A stretch of 64,000 bases of DNA from Leisingera aquimarina DSM 24565 (GCF_000473165.1 NZ_KI421504.1:2634413-2698412); one strand, 5' to 3'; counted from the first letter of the stretch, positions 18,224 to 26,717 are shown. A program made the numbers and translations. Notes: generated by a model from the sequence alone, not told the origin.

Positions 18224-18498
18224 GGCGCACTCCGCTGGTGGTGAGCTGAGAGACTACGCGCAGTTTTGCCGGGATTGAACCGCTGCCGCACAGGTCTGCG
18301 CAAATTTCCGGGCATTTTCTGCGACGGATGTTTGCGGGTGCCGCGTTTGGTTCCTATGTTTGCTTGACGCAACGGCAATGCGGGCGGGATGGCCCGGCAT
18401 CCGTGGTGGTATTTTGTCAGGCCCGGGTTCGGGCAGTATTGGTGCGCGGCGGTTTAGCGGCAAACGCAGATAATTGATTTCAATGGGGAGTTGATCAG

Positions 18499-19053
18499 AT
18501 GGCCAAAGAGCCCAAAGTTGTTGGCGATATCCTGAAGGACAAGAAGATGACCGCGGCGTACATGGAGTACTGCAAGCGGCGCTATTGCCTGAATGAATTC
18601 ATGTTCACCCAGAACAAGGGCAATCCGGAATCCCTGTGGACCCGCTATATGGACCAGAAGAAGGGCAAGGAACCGGTGAATATAACCTCCAAGACCTATA
18701 ACGCTGCCAAGGTTCTGGCGGAGAAGGGCGACTTCAAGAGCGGTGACTGGAAGAAGATCATCGCGACCGGCAAGGATGAAGTGGTGAAGATGCTGAACAA
18801 GGACGTCATGGGCTTTACCGGCAGTGATGAGTACAAGAAATACGTCGCCGAGAACGGCATGGGGGATCCTAAAAAGGCGGCCAAGCTGCTGGGCATCAGC
18901 GACGTGAAGAAGCTGAAGGACGTGATGGTCAATATTGCCGTGAATGATAAGAAATCGGCGGAGAAGCTGTGGAAAGATCTGATGAAGAAGGAAAAGATCC
19001 TACAGGATTTCAAGACCATTATGGGAAATCTGAAAAAGGCCGGCCTGGCCTGA
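18499..19053 (+). CDS. Lysine-rich helical protein with an RGS-like pattern, unknown function
   Basis: 184-residue, very Lys-rich, probably all-helical cytosolic protein without signal peptide or membrane span. GGGAG precedes the ATG. By eye its order of motifs follows the RGS fold: DILKDKKMTAAYMEYCKRRY, then an acidic-aromatic helix, then LWTRYMDQKKG-x-x-PVNIT (compare the I-x-x-x-F/Y ... VNL/INI of RGS domains) and a late DEYKKYVAENG (compare the D-S/E-Y-x-R-F-L of RGS). This is a pattern match only, and bacterial RGS-like domains are rare. An IS481-family element begins three bases after the stop codon and has separated the gene from its probable terminator at 20301. Confidence 0.55.
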   Translation: MAKEPKVVGDILKDKKMTAAYMEYCKRRYCLNEFMFTQNKGNPESLWTRYMDQKKGKEPVNITSKTYNAAKVLAEKGDFKSGDWKKIIATGKDEVVKMLNKDVMGFTGSDEYKKYVAENGMGDPKKAAKLLGISDVKKLKDVMVNIAVNDKKSAEKLWKDLMKKEKILQDFKTIMGNLKKAGLA

Positions 19054-19055
19054 AG

Positions 19056-20279
19056 TGTAAAACTTCAGACTTGATCTGACAGGCATCTCAGTTCTCTGTG
19101 CTGAGAATGGGTTGCCGACTGTCCGATGGATCGGAAGCCATGATCGTCTTGTCCCTGGCAATATGCAGCGTTTCGCGGAAGGATTGCATAGGCGTCTTGC
19201 CATAGCAGTATCTTCCCGAATGCGGCCGCTGCTCGTTGTATCTGGCCGGCCAGGCGTCCAGGTCCACCTGCAATTCCTCCACCGGCCGGTAGAGCTTCTT
19301 GCGGAAGGCGATGTCGCAGAACTCATCCTTGATGGTCCGGTGGAAGCGCTCGCAGATCCCGTTCGCCCTGCAATCGATCAACTGGATCGATTGCCTTACG
19401 GTCTCACTCTGGGGGCTGTTCGCCTTGGCTCTCGTGTGGTCCAAGTCCCCGGCCGCCAAGTAGAGCTGATAGGCATGGCTTCCGGCTTTGCCGCAATATT
19501 CGGTGCCGCGGCCCGTCAGGATGCGCAACAGGCTGATGCCGTGTCCGGCAAAGAAGGGGATAACCCTGTCATTCAGCAGGCCGGCGGCGGTGATCGCCGT
19601 TTTTCCCGGTGCAGAGCTTACCGGCCGCCACCCGCGCATAGGTCTCGATGAAGGTCTGCTGGCAGATGCGTCCCACTCCCTTCATCGTGCCCAGGTAATA
19701 GGTGCCCTGGCTGCCGGGACAGCCCGGATGGCGGCTTTCGATCTCGCCATGCGCCCCCTTCTTCTGCCGGGCCTTCTCCAGCGCGGCCATCTGCGCCTCG
19801 GTGAGCAGGATGCCGTCCTGGGCGGCACGGGCCTTCCAATGCCTTGAGGCGTTTCTTCATGGCCTCCAGACCGTCGCGCAGCCAGATCAAGCGGACGCCG
19901 GAAGATGACACCATGATGCCCTGCTGCTGGAGTTCCCGCGAGGCGCGCTTCTGCCCCGGCGCCGGATTTTCAATCGCCAGTTCGATCACCGCCCGCTCAA
20001 CGTGCTCCGGCACCCGGTTCTTCAGGATCGGCTTGCGGCGGCTGAGATCCATCAGCGCCTGCCCGCCGCCCTGTTTACAGAGCTCCATGAAGCGGTAGCA
20101 GCTGTCCCGGCTGCACCCCATCACCTTGCAGGCCTGCGAAACGCTGCCGAGCTGCTTCGCAGGCTCCAGCAGCCCCAGCTTCGGCTTGATGATCTTGTCC
20201 TGAATACTCGTCATTGATCGGCACTCTTTGCTTGCGCTCCAGAAGAGCAGAAATGTCAGATCAAGTCGCGTATTCTACA
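19056..20279. mobile_element. IS481-family insertion sequence, decayed
   Basis: A 1224-bp element bounded by imperfect 26-bp inverted repeats: left TGTAAAACTTCAGACTTGAT..., right ending ...GTCGCGTATTCTACA, both sharing the inner TGTCAGATCAAGTC. It contains one IS481-type transposase gene on the minus strand, broken by frameshifts. CTGAAG before the left end and CCTTGAAG after the right end may be remnants of a target duplication. It sits between the stop codon and the likely terminator of the 18499 gene. Confidence 0.8.
19088..20214 (-). pseudogene. IS481-family transposase, frameshifted
   Basis: The N-terminal part (20214 to about 19840) has KIIKPKLGLLEPAKQLGSVS and an HTH region CSRDSCYRFMEL, then VRLIWLRDGLEAMKKRLKAL. 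The reading then shifts frame: the middle piece YYLGTMKGVGRICQQTFIET lies in another frame (about 19790-19640). The DDE core end, RGTEYCG, ANGICERFHRTIKDEF and YNEQRPHSGRYC, lies in a third stretch (19639-19088). At least two frameshifts, plus an extra ~12 residues before NGICERF compared with intact relatives, mean that no active enzyme is made. Confidence 0.85.
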
Positions 20280-20300
20280 CCTTGAAGCCTGCGGCTGTCA

Positions 20301-20330
20301 CCCGGCGGCTGCGCCGCCGGGTTCGTTTTA
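20301..20330 (+). terminator. Terminator-like hairpin displaced by the IS481 insertion
   Basis: CCCGGCGGC (20301-20309), a 3-base loop and GCCGCCGGG (20313-20321), then TTCGTTTTA. Removing the IS481 element would place this hairpin about 20 bp after the stop codon of the gene at 18499-19053. Confidence 0.7.
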
Positions 20331-20399
20331 GTATCCACTCTCTGGAGCAAACCCTCCGGCTTCCAGCCGGAACCGCTTTAGCGTGAAAGAATCCGGTTG

Positions 20400-20881
20400 T
20401 GGCCTTACCCTTGGAAAAATGAGCTGCAGCCGGGTCGAAGGCTCATTTTTCCAAGGGTAAGGCCATGCAATGTGATACCGGGAAACACTGCGTTTTCTAC
20501 CACCGCTATCAGATCGTGTGGTCCACCAAATACCGCTATAAGGTGCTGCGCGGGGCGTTGCGCCTGCGGGTGCGCGACATTTGCCGCCAGGTCTGTACTG
20601 AGAACGGTGCCGGCCTCTTGCGCGGGGTGCTGTCGAGCGACCACGTGCATATGTTCGTTTCCGTGCCGCCCAAGCTCGCCATTTCGGATCTGGTGCGCAA
20701 GATGAAGGGCCGTTCGTCTTGCCGGGCGCAGCGGGAATTTCCGGCGATCCGCAGACGCAACCGGGGCTGCCGGTTCCGGGGGCGGGGGTATTTTTCAACC
20801 ACCAAAGGAGCGGTCACTGAAGACATCGTACTTCAGTACCTGGAAAACCATATCGCCGATCCTACCGGCGCCAGCCGGTAG
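20400..20881 (+). mobile_element. IS200/IS605-family element
   Basis: This is a single-gene element without terminal inverted repeats, as usual for this family. A long perfect hairpin (arms 20400-20424 and 20441-20465, 16-base loop) stands directly before and touching the transposase start codon. A small perfect hairpin CTACCGGC-GCCA-GCCGGTAG (20862-20881) lies at the 3' end. Exact element ends are not clear; they may extend some tens of bases on each side (about 20340-20900). Confidence 0.7.
20465..20881 (+). CDS. tnpA: IS200/IS605-family transposase TnpA (Y1 HUH)
   Basis: 138-residue HUH single-strand transposase, which moves the element by peel-and-paste of a single strand. It shows the N-terminal YQIVWSTKYRYKVL, the HUH motif in SSDHVHMFVSVPP, a GYFSTTKGAVTED segment and the catalytic Tyr in LQYLENH. 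Length is normal. Some residues in the middle (REFPAIRRRNRGCRFRGRG) look slightly diverged from intact relatives, so activity is uncertain. The start ATG 20465 is buried at the foot of the 25-bp hairpin, which should hold translation low, a known control mode in IS200. Confidence 0.85.
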   Translation: MQCDTGKHCVFYHRYQIVWSTKYRYKVLRGALRLRVRDICRQVCTENGAGLLRGVLSSDHVHMFVSVPPKLAISDLVRKMKGRSSCRAQREFPAIRRRNRGCRFRGRGYFSTTKGAVTEDIVLQYLENHIADPTGASR

Positions 20882-20921
20882 CCGTTCAGTATTTTTGAAA
20901 AGGTGAAACTGGCAGTCTGGG

Positions 20922-21737
20922 CTAGGCGCGCTCGTCTGCCTTCACCGCGTCCCAGAGCGCGTCCATTTCGGCCAGATCACTGTCCTCGGGGCGTTTGCCG
21001 CGGGCGGCAAGTTTGGCCTCGACGCCTTCAAACCGGCGGGTGAATTTGGCGTTGGCAGCGCGCAGGGCGGCTTCGGGTTCAACCCCCAGATGGCGGCCCA
21101 GGTTGGCCATCACAAACATCAAGTCGCCGAATTCTTCTTCGACTTCCGTGTGGGTGAGGGTGTCGCGGGCCTCGACCAGCTCGGCGCATTCTTCGGTGAT
21201 CTTGGCGATGACATTATCCGCTGACGGCCAGTCAAAGCCGACGCGTGCGGCGCGCTTCTGCAGTTTGTAGGCGCGCAACAGGGCGGGGAGGCCCACGGCA
21301 ACGCCGTCCAGGGTGCCGGTTTCGGCTTTGACTGCGCGTTCTGCCGCTTTGATCGCTTCCCAGTCGCGGGTCTGCTGTTCTGCGGATTTTTCGCGGCTCT
21401 CACCGCCGAAGACATGCGGATGGCGGGAGACCATTTTGTTGGACATGGTGGTGACCACATCCTGGAAGGTGAAATGCCCGGCTTCCTGCGCCATCTGGGC
21501 GTGAAAGACGGATTGGAACAGAAGGTCGCCCAGTTCTCCCTTCAACTCGTCCCAGGCTTCGCGTTCGATTGCATCGGCAACTTCGTAAGCTTCTTCAATG
21601 GTATAGGGGGCGATGCTGGCGAAATCCTGTTCGACATCCCAGGGGCAGCCGGTTTTTGGATCGCGCAGGTGCGCCATGATTTCCAGCAGGCGCTCGATGC
21701 CTGCTGTTTCATTGTGGATCAGATCTGTATCGGGCAT
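20922..21737 (-). CDS. mazG: Nucleoside triphosphate pyrophosphohydrolase MazG
   Basis: 271-residue housecleaning enzyme that hydrolyses (d)NTPs to monophosphates and pyrophosphate. It has the two tandem MazG domains: the first with MAHLRDPKTGCPWDVEQ, TIEEAYEVADAIE (the E-x-x-E metal motif) and ELGDLLFQSVFHAQMA; the second with KITEECAELVEA and EEEFGDLMFVMANLGRHL. A conserved ALWDAVKADE-type end closes it. ATG 21737 is chosen because MPDTDLIHNETAGIERLLEI matches family N-termini; the upstream extension to 21797 overlaps the divergent M20 gene region. It lies close to, but divergent from, the M20 hydrolase. Confidence 0.95.
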   Translation of the reverse strand: MPDTDLIHNETAGIERLLEIMAHLRDPKTGCPWDVEQDFASIAPYTIEEAYEVADAIEREAWDELKGELGDLLFQSVFHAQMAQEAGHFTFQDVVTTMSNKMVSRHPHVFGGESREKSAEQQTRDWEAIKAAERAVKAETGTLDGVAVGLPALLRAYKLQKRAARVGFDWPSADNVIAKITEECAELVEARDTLTHTEVEEEFGDLMFVMANLGRHLGVEPEAALRAANAKFTRRFEGVEAKLAARGKRPEDSDLAEMDALWDAVKADERA

Positions 21738-21801
21738 TGCGGCGGCTCTTGTTCCAGTGTCAGATGCATCAATCCCGAGTCTGAAGCAGGAGTCCACCCC
21801 A

Positions 21802-22968
21802 ATGCCCGTTGTGAACCGTATTGCCGATTACGCCGAGGAGATGAAGGCCTGGCGGCGGCATCTGCACCAGATCCCGGAACTGGCGCTGAACCTGCCCAAG
21901 ACGGCGGCGTTTGTGGCGGAGCGGCTGCGGGAGTTCGGGGTGGACGAGCTGCATGAGGGTATCGCGCAGACCGGCATGGTGGCGATTATCAACGGGCAGG
22001 GGGAAGGGCCGACCATCGGCTTGCGGGCTGACATGGATGCACTGCCGATCCCGGAGGAAACCGGAGTGGACTACGCCTCGGGCCACGCCGGCAACATGCA
22101 TGCCTGCGGTCATGACGGCCATACCGCAATGCTGCTGGGGGCAGCGAAATACCTGACGGAGACACGCAATTTCAGGGGCCGGGTTGCTTTGATCTTTCAG
22201 CCGGCCGAGGAGGCGATCGGCGGCGCGCGCATCATGGTCGAGGAAGGCATCATGGAGCGCTTTGATATCGGTGAGGTTTATGCGCTGCACAATGCGCCGG
22301 GGCTGCCGGCGGGGCATTTCCTGACCACGCCGGGAGCGTTGATGGCGGCGGTGGACACCTTTCATATTCACATTCAGGGGCAGGGCGGCCATGGGGCGAT
22401 GCCGCATGAAACCCGCGATCCGGTGATGGCGGCCTGCGGTATGGCACAGGCGATCCAGACCGTTGTCAGCCGCAATCACCACACGCTGGAAGACCTGGTG
22501 GTTTCAGTCACCCAGATCCACACTGGAACCGTCGACAACGTGATCCCGGACACCGCCTATATCAACGGCACCGTGCGGACCTTTAACCCGGAGGTGCAGA
22601 AGATGGTGATGCGGCGGATGAAGGAGATCGTGGCGGGCCAGGCGGCGAGCTATGGTGTTGAGGCGGAGCTGGACTATGAAATTGGCTATCCGGCCACCTT
22701 CAATGATGCGGAAAAGACCACTTTTGCTGTGGAGGTCGCCAGGGAAATCGCAGGCACGGGAAATGTCGAGCCTGATGGCGGGCGCGAGATGGGGGCGGAG
22801 GATTTCGCCTATATGCTGCAGGCGCGGCCCGGATCTTATCTGTTCCTGGGCCAGGGCAGCAGTGCCGGGCTGCATCACCCCAAATATGACTTCAACGACG
22901 AGATTGCACCAGTGGGCGCGTCGTTCTTTGCCCGGCTGGTTGAGCGCGCGCAGCCGGTGGGCGGCTAA
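21802..22968 (+). CDS. M20-family amidohydrolase (hippurate hydrolase/amidase type)
   Basis: 388-residue di-metal hydrolase of peptidase family M20D. Metal ligands are in HACGHDGHTAMLLGAA and FQPAEEAIGGARIM; GLRADMDALPIPE, the dimerisation segment GQGGHGAMPHETRDPV and MGAEDFAYML are also present. Such enzymes remove acyl groups from amino acids (hippurate, N-acetyl or indole-acetyl conjugates). The next two genes, on the same strand, are agmatinase-family ureohydrolases, which suggests a joint role in using amide- or guanidine-nitrogen compounds; that link is inference. Start ATG 21802 follows GCAGGAG. Confidence 0.92.
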   Translation: MPVVNRIADYAEEMKAWRRHLHQIPELALNLPKTAAFVAERLREFGVDELHEGIAQTGMVAIINGQGEGPTIGLRADMDALPIPEETGVDYASGHAGNMHACGHDGHTAMLLGAAKYLTETRNFRGRVALIFQPAEEAIGGARIMVEEGIMERFDIGEVYALHNAPGLPAGHFLTTPGALMAAVDTFHIHIQGQGGHGAMPHETRDPVMAACGMAQAIQTVVSRNHHTLEDLVVSVTQIHTGTVDNVIPDTAYINGTVRTFNPEVQKMVMRRMKEIVAGQAASYGVEAELDYEIGYPATFNDAEKTTFAVEVAREIAGTGNVEPDGGREMGAEDFAYMLQARPGSYLFLGQGSSAGLHHPKYDFNDEIAPVGASFFARLVERAQPVGG

Positions 22969-23047
22969 CTGCAGGGCATGGATGACAAACACCTGCAGAA
23001 ACGGTATTTGATCAAAAGCTGAAGCCGCAGAACAGGGACGCACCGCC

Positions 23048-24016
23048 ATGGCACTGGAAGACGCAAAAGACATGATCGATCACGCCTTTACCCGCGAAGA
23101 TCTGAAGGGGTTGAGCTTTGAGATCACCTTTGGCGGGGCGATGTCTTTTCTGCGCCGCAAATACACCAAGGATCTGACGAGTGTTGATATTGCCGTCACC
23201 GGTGTGCCGTTTGACCAGGCGGTGACCAACCGGCCCGGCACGCGGCTGGGGCCGCGGGCGATCCGCGAGGCGTCTTGCCTGCAGAGCCCGGATGAACCCT
23301 ATGGCTGGCCTCATAAACCGCTGAGCACGCTGGCGATTGCCGATTATGGCGACATGGCGTTTGATCATGCCAATGTGCCGGAGTTTCCGGACGCCTTGAC
23401 GGAGCATATCCGGGGTATTTTGGCTGCGGATACAGCCTCGGTCGTGCTGGGCGGGGATCACTATATCAGTTTTCCGATCCTGAAAGCCTATGCCGAGAAA
23501 TACGGACCGATTTCGCTGTTGCAATTTGATGCGCATACCGACACCTGGCCGGATGACAACATGGACCGTGTGGACCACGGAACCATGTTCTATAAGGCGG
23601 TGAAGATGGGGATCGTGGATCCGGCGACTTCGGTTCAGGTCGGGATCCGCACCACCAATGAGGATACGCTGGGCGTCAATATCATCGACGCACCCACCGT
23701 GCATGAGATCGGCCCGGTAGAAACCGCCAAGCGGATCAAGGCGGTCCTGGGGGACCGGCCAGCCTATCTGACCTTTGACATTGACTGCCTGGACCCGGCC
23801 TATGCGCCCGGCACCGGCACGCCGGTCTGGGGCGGCCTCACCTCGGCGCAGGCTTCGCGCATCCTGCGGGAGATTGCCGGCATCAATATCAAGGGTGGCG
23901 ACGTGGTTGAGGTCTCTCCCCCCTTTGACACAACCGGCGCAACTGCTATTGCCGGGGCGCATGTGGCGACGGAAATTATCTGCCTTTTGGGCTGGAACAT
24001 GAGAGACAATGACTGA
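23048..24016 (+). CDS. speB: Agmatinase-family ureohydrolase, copy 1
   Basis: 322-residue manganese ureohydrolase of the arginase/agmatinase superfamily, releasing urea from a guanidino compound. Metal-binding motifs are GGDHY (GGDHxxS type), FDAHTDTW, and FDIDCLDPAYAPGTGTP with the following EVSPPFD. Start MALEDAKDMIDHAF follows GGGACGCACC. Its stop overlaps the start of a second ureohydrolase by eight bases, so the pair is co-translated. The substrate (agmatine, guanidinobutyrate or another) is not fixed by sequence. DAHTD is the usual agmatinase form, whereas copy 2 has DAHAD. Confidence 0.93.
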   Translation: MALEDAKDMIDHAFTREDLKGLSFEITFGGAMSFLRRKYTKDLTSVDIAVTGVPFDQAVTNRPGTRLGPRAIREASCLQSPDEPYGWPHKPLSTLAIADYGDMAFDHANVPEFPDALTEHIRGILAADTASVVLGGDHYISFPILKAYAEKYGPISLLQFDAHTDTWPDDNMDRVDHGTMFYKAVKMGIVDPATSVQVGIRTTNEDTLGVNIIDAPTVHEIGPVETAKRIKAVLGDRPAYLTFDIDCLDPAYAPGTGTPVWGGLTSAQASRILREIAGINIKGGDVVEVSPPFDTTGATAIAGAHVATEIICLLGWNMRDND

Positions 24017-24956
24017 CTTCAATCAACCGATCAGCGGAAATGACCTGGCCCGGTTTTCAGGGCCGAACACCTTTATGCGGCTGCCGCAGGCAACCTCGCT
24101 GGACGGCTTGGATGTGGCTGTGCTGGGGGTTCCGATGGATATCGGCACCTCGTGGCGGTCGGGCACCCGGTTTGGCCCCAAGCAGATCCGCGCTGAAAGC
24201 GCGATGCTGCGGCCCTATAACATGGCGACCGGCGCGGCGCCGTTTGACAGTCTGAATATCGGCGATATCGGCGATCTGGCGATCAATACGTTTTCGCTGC
24301 CGGAATCGCTGCGCATCATTCAGGAAAGCTATGAGGCGATCCTGTCTGGCGGGGTGATCCCGGTGGCTATGGGCGGCGATCATTCGATCACCCTGCCGAT
24401 TCTGCGCGCCATTGCCAAGAAATACGGGCCTGTGGCGCTGGTGCATGTGGATGCCCACGCCGATGTGAACGACGAGATGTTTGGCGAGCGCGAAACCCAT
24501 GGCACCGTGTTTCGCCGCGCCTTTGAGGAAGGGTTGATTGTCCCGGACAAGACCTATCAGATCGGTATCCGCGGCACAGGTTACGCCGCCAGCGATTTTG
24601 CCGAGGCGCAAAGCTGGGGCTTTCAGCATTTTCCGGCGGCTGAGCTGTGGGGGCGGCAGCTGCATCAGATGGGTGCGGAAATTCGCCGCGATATCGGCAA
24701 TAGGCCGGTCTATGTATCGTATGATATCGATAGTCTTGATCCGGCCTATGCGCCGGGCACCGGCACGCCGGAAATCGGCGGGCTGACCACGCCGCAGGCG
24801 CTGGAGCTGATCCGGTCGCTGAAGGGGGTCAATATCGTGGGCTGCGACCTGGTGGAGGTGTCGCCGCCTTATGATCCCTCGGGCAACACGGCTTTGGTGG
24901 GCGCCAATCTGCTTTATGAGCTGCTGTGCGTGCTGCCGGGGGTGACGACAAAGTAA
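24009..24956 (+). CDS. speB: Agmatinase-family ureohydrolase, copy 2
   Basis: 315-residue second member of the family, with GGDHSITLPIL, VHVDAHADVND, DIDSLDPAYAPGTGTPEIGG and EVSPPYDPSGNTA. All metal ligands are present, so it should be active. It is clearly related to copy 1 but well diverged: the helices around EFPDALTEHIRG in copy 1 differ from SLPESLRIIQESY here. The motif set SIT plus DAHADVND is common in guanidinobutyrase/guanidinopropionase-like enzymes, so the two copies probably act on different guanidino substrates or form a hetero-oligomer. ATG 24009 overlaps copy 1. Confidence 0.93.
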   Translation: MTDFNQPISGNDLARFSGPNTFMRLPQATSLDGLDVAVLGVPMDIGTSWRSGTRFGPKQIRAESAMLRPYNMATGAAPFDSLNIGDIGDLAINTFSLPESLRIIQESYEAILSGGVIPVAMGGDHSITLPILRAIAKKYGPVALVHVDAHADVNDEMFGERETHGTVFRRAFEEGLIVPDKTYQIGIRGTGYAASDFAEAQSWGFQHFPAAELWGRQLHQMGAEIRRDIGNRPVYVSYDIDSLDPAYAPGTGTPEIGGLTTPQALELIRSLKGVNIVGCDLVEVSPPYDPSGNTALVGANLLYELLCVLPGVTTK

Positions 24957-25028
24957 GCGGTCCGGCCTGAACGTCAGGCCGGGGGAGGGCCGCAGAGGGA
25001 GGAGGCAAGGGGTGACCTTGAAACCGCA

Positions 25029-25472
25029 ATGAGGCGGGTGATGCTGTTTGCCTGGCTGGTACTAGCGGCAGGCATTGCTGTGCTGGGCTTTGTCCGGCTG
25101 GCACCAAGCGATCCGCTGGACTGGAACACCCAGCCGGAGTTCACCGAGGACAAGGAGTTCCGCGGCGGCGTGTTCCGGGTGGTGCGCTCGGGGCCGGACG
25201 GGCTGGAGCGGTTCCACCGCATCGCCAGTCACGCCCCGCGCACCAGCGTGCTGGCAGGCGGCCCGGACGACGGAATGGTGACCTATATCACCCGCACCCA
25301 GGTGCTGGGGTTTCCGGATTATACCACCGCTGCTCAGGACGGGGACTTGCTGAAGGTCTATGCCCGGCTGCGGTTCGGGCGGTCGGATCTGGGCGCCAAC
25401 AAGCAGCGCATCAACGGCTGGCTGGCCGAGATGGAGGCGGGGGCGCCGCAAGCCGCGTCCGCAGGGGAATAG
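25029..25472 (+). CDS. DUF1499 family membrane-anchored protein
   Basis: 147 residues. An N-terminal membrane anchor or uncleaved signal (VMLFAWLVLAAGIAVLGFV, residues 4-22) is followed by a DUF1499 domain: FRVVRSGPDGLERFHRIASH, MVTYITRTQVLGFPDYTTA and LLKVYARLRFGRSDLGANKQRI. The latter stretch, ending in Arg/Asn-containing turns, is the most conserved part of the family. Function is unknown; the domain should face the periplasm. It lies 72 bp after the second ureohydrolase on the same strand but is probably a separate unit. Dispersed repeat D follows at once. Confidence 0.8.
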   Translation: MRRVMLFAWLVLAAGIAVLGFVRLAPSDPLDWNTQPEFTEDKEFRGGVFRVVRSGPDGLERFHRIASHAPRTSVLAGGPDDGMVTYITRTQVLGFPDYTTAAQDGDLLKVYARLRFGRSDLGANKQRINGWLAEMEAGAPQAASAGE

Positions 25473-25712
25473 AGGGAGCTCCCGCCTGTTCGCCGGCTTT
25501 TTGGCAAAAGCCCCTCACAGTTGGGCCGAGCGCCGCGCTTGCGCGGCGCAGGCTCCTTCGCCATTGGCTGCAGAGCCTGAGGTTTTGCTGAGGAGCGCTT
25601 CAGATGCAGGCTGCCCTTGAAGAGGCCATTTCAAGGGGGTTTTGTCTTGCGGCGTCAAGAGCAAGCCGCGCATGCGTGCGGTGGCTGCGCCCCCCCCTTG
25701 ACCCCGCTGGGT
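25472..25712. repeat. Dispersed intergenic repeat, copy D (in a 330-bp gene-free stretch)
   Basis: 25473-25804 holds no supportable gene. Its first 240 bp match the other copies in order: AGGGAGCTCCCGCCTGTTC, GGCCGAGCGCCGCGC, the hairpin start GCTGAGGAGCGCTTCAGATG with GCTGCCCTTGAAGAGG, and the tail GTGGCTGCGCCCCCCCCTTGACCCCGCTGG-like block (shared with copy B). The remaining 90 bp before the next gene show nothing I can name. Confidence 0.6.
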
Positions 25713-25804
25713 TTCTGCAGAGAGTGGTTCGTGGCATCTTCTAAGGCATATGCTTTTTGCATAGGTTGACCAAAAGCGCTGTTTCCCAAAAATGAAAGTA
25801 TTTC

Positions 25805-26209
25805 ATGATCACAAAATTTTCCAAGCCTGTTCAGTCCCTTGCTTGTTGTGCACTGCTTGCGGCCTGTGGCGGAGTGCCTGCCAGCAATGAACTGCAACTC
25901 GACAATGATGGGAATGGCCGGTTCAGCGGCGTTGCTGGTGCAGATTGGACGGCGCAGGAGATCAGAACGCACGTCTCTGGCATGATCTGCAGCAATGGTC
26001 CTGTTGGAGAACTCCGTTTCTCCATGTTGCCATCTGCACCGGAATACACGATTTTTTCAGGCAGTTGTGCTTCCAGCGGAGACGGGCTGGCCTCTTCTGA
26101 GACATGGCAGAATCGCGTTGTGACCGCGCCGTCAGCACCAGAGGCTCCGGCGGTGGTGTCGGCTGGAAACAGTGCGGCCTGGGACGGCTCCACCCCATTT
26201 GTGGATTGA
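25805..26209 (+). CDS. Putative lipoprotein, unknown function
   Basis: 134 residues. MITKFSKPVQSLACCALLAAC carries a lipobox (LLAAC, cysteine at residue 21), so the mature protein should be membrane-anchored in the periplasm. The mature part is acidic and polar with RFSGVAGADWTAQEIRTHV and three further cysteines (MICSNG, FSGSCASS). The tail EAPAVVSAGNSAAWDG looks unstructured. No named family is recognised. It stands alone between repeat D and a convergent small secreted gene. Confidence 0.6.
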   Translation: MITKFSKPVQSLACCALLAACGGVPASNELQLDNDGNGRFSGVAGADWTAQEIRTHVSGMICSNGPVGELRFSMLPSAPEYTIFSGSCASSGDGLASSETWQNRVVTAPSAPEAPAVVSAGNSAAWDGSTPFVD

Positions 26210-26358
26210 TCAGACCGGCATCCCTTCCGCATGCTAAGCGGCAAGGGGATGAGCGGGGTTGAGTCCGCTGGGCCCTTCCCCCGTGAATTGAACAAAGGTG
26301 CCTTTGCTGGACATCAGCGTCCTTGTCGCGGAGGCAGTGAAGCAGTTGGTTGGACGGC

Positions 26359-26658
26359 TCAGAGTTGCGGCAGCTCCAATGGCGCAGGCGATGTTCCGGG
26401 CAGGGTTTCCAGCGATGCTGACAGGCAGCTGCTTTGCACCTCGCGCCACATCGGCACGTTCAGGGACATCTGGCATTGCGCCATGAACATGCGGCCGTCC
26501 ACCTGCAGGCAGCGCAGCTCTCCCAGCTCGACGCGGCTGCCGGACTTGTCGGTGCAGTAGCAGTCGATGGTTTTGCCGCCGGGCCCCAGAACATCCGCGC
26601 CCGCAGCAAGGGGTAGAGTGAGGAGGATTGTGGCAATAAGGACTCTGGCATGTCGCAT
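26359..26658 (-). CDS. Small secreted cysteine-containing protein, unknown function
   Basis: 99 residues starting MRHARVLIATILLTLPLAAGA, a typical Sec signal peptide with cleavage near AGA-D. The mature part holds YCTDKSG, LRCLQVDG, AQCQMSLN and SSCLSAS, so several cysteines are likely disulphide-bonded in the periplasm. The GKTIDCYC and GRMFMAQCQMSLNVPMW stretches recur, as far as I recall, in uncharacterised Rhodobacteraceae proteins. It is divergent from prfA with 59 bp between start codons, and convergent with the lipoprotein at 25805. Confidence 0.65.
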   Translation of the reverse strand: MRHARVLIATILLTLPLAAGADVLGPGGKTIDCYCTDKSGSRVELGELRCLQVDGRMFMAQCQMSLNVPMWREVQSSCLSASLETLPGTSPAPLELPQL

Positions 26659-26717
26659 GGCTCTAGCATATCACATGGGGGACGATTGGCCAAAACAAGA
26701 ACGGAAACAGGTCCGCC

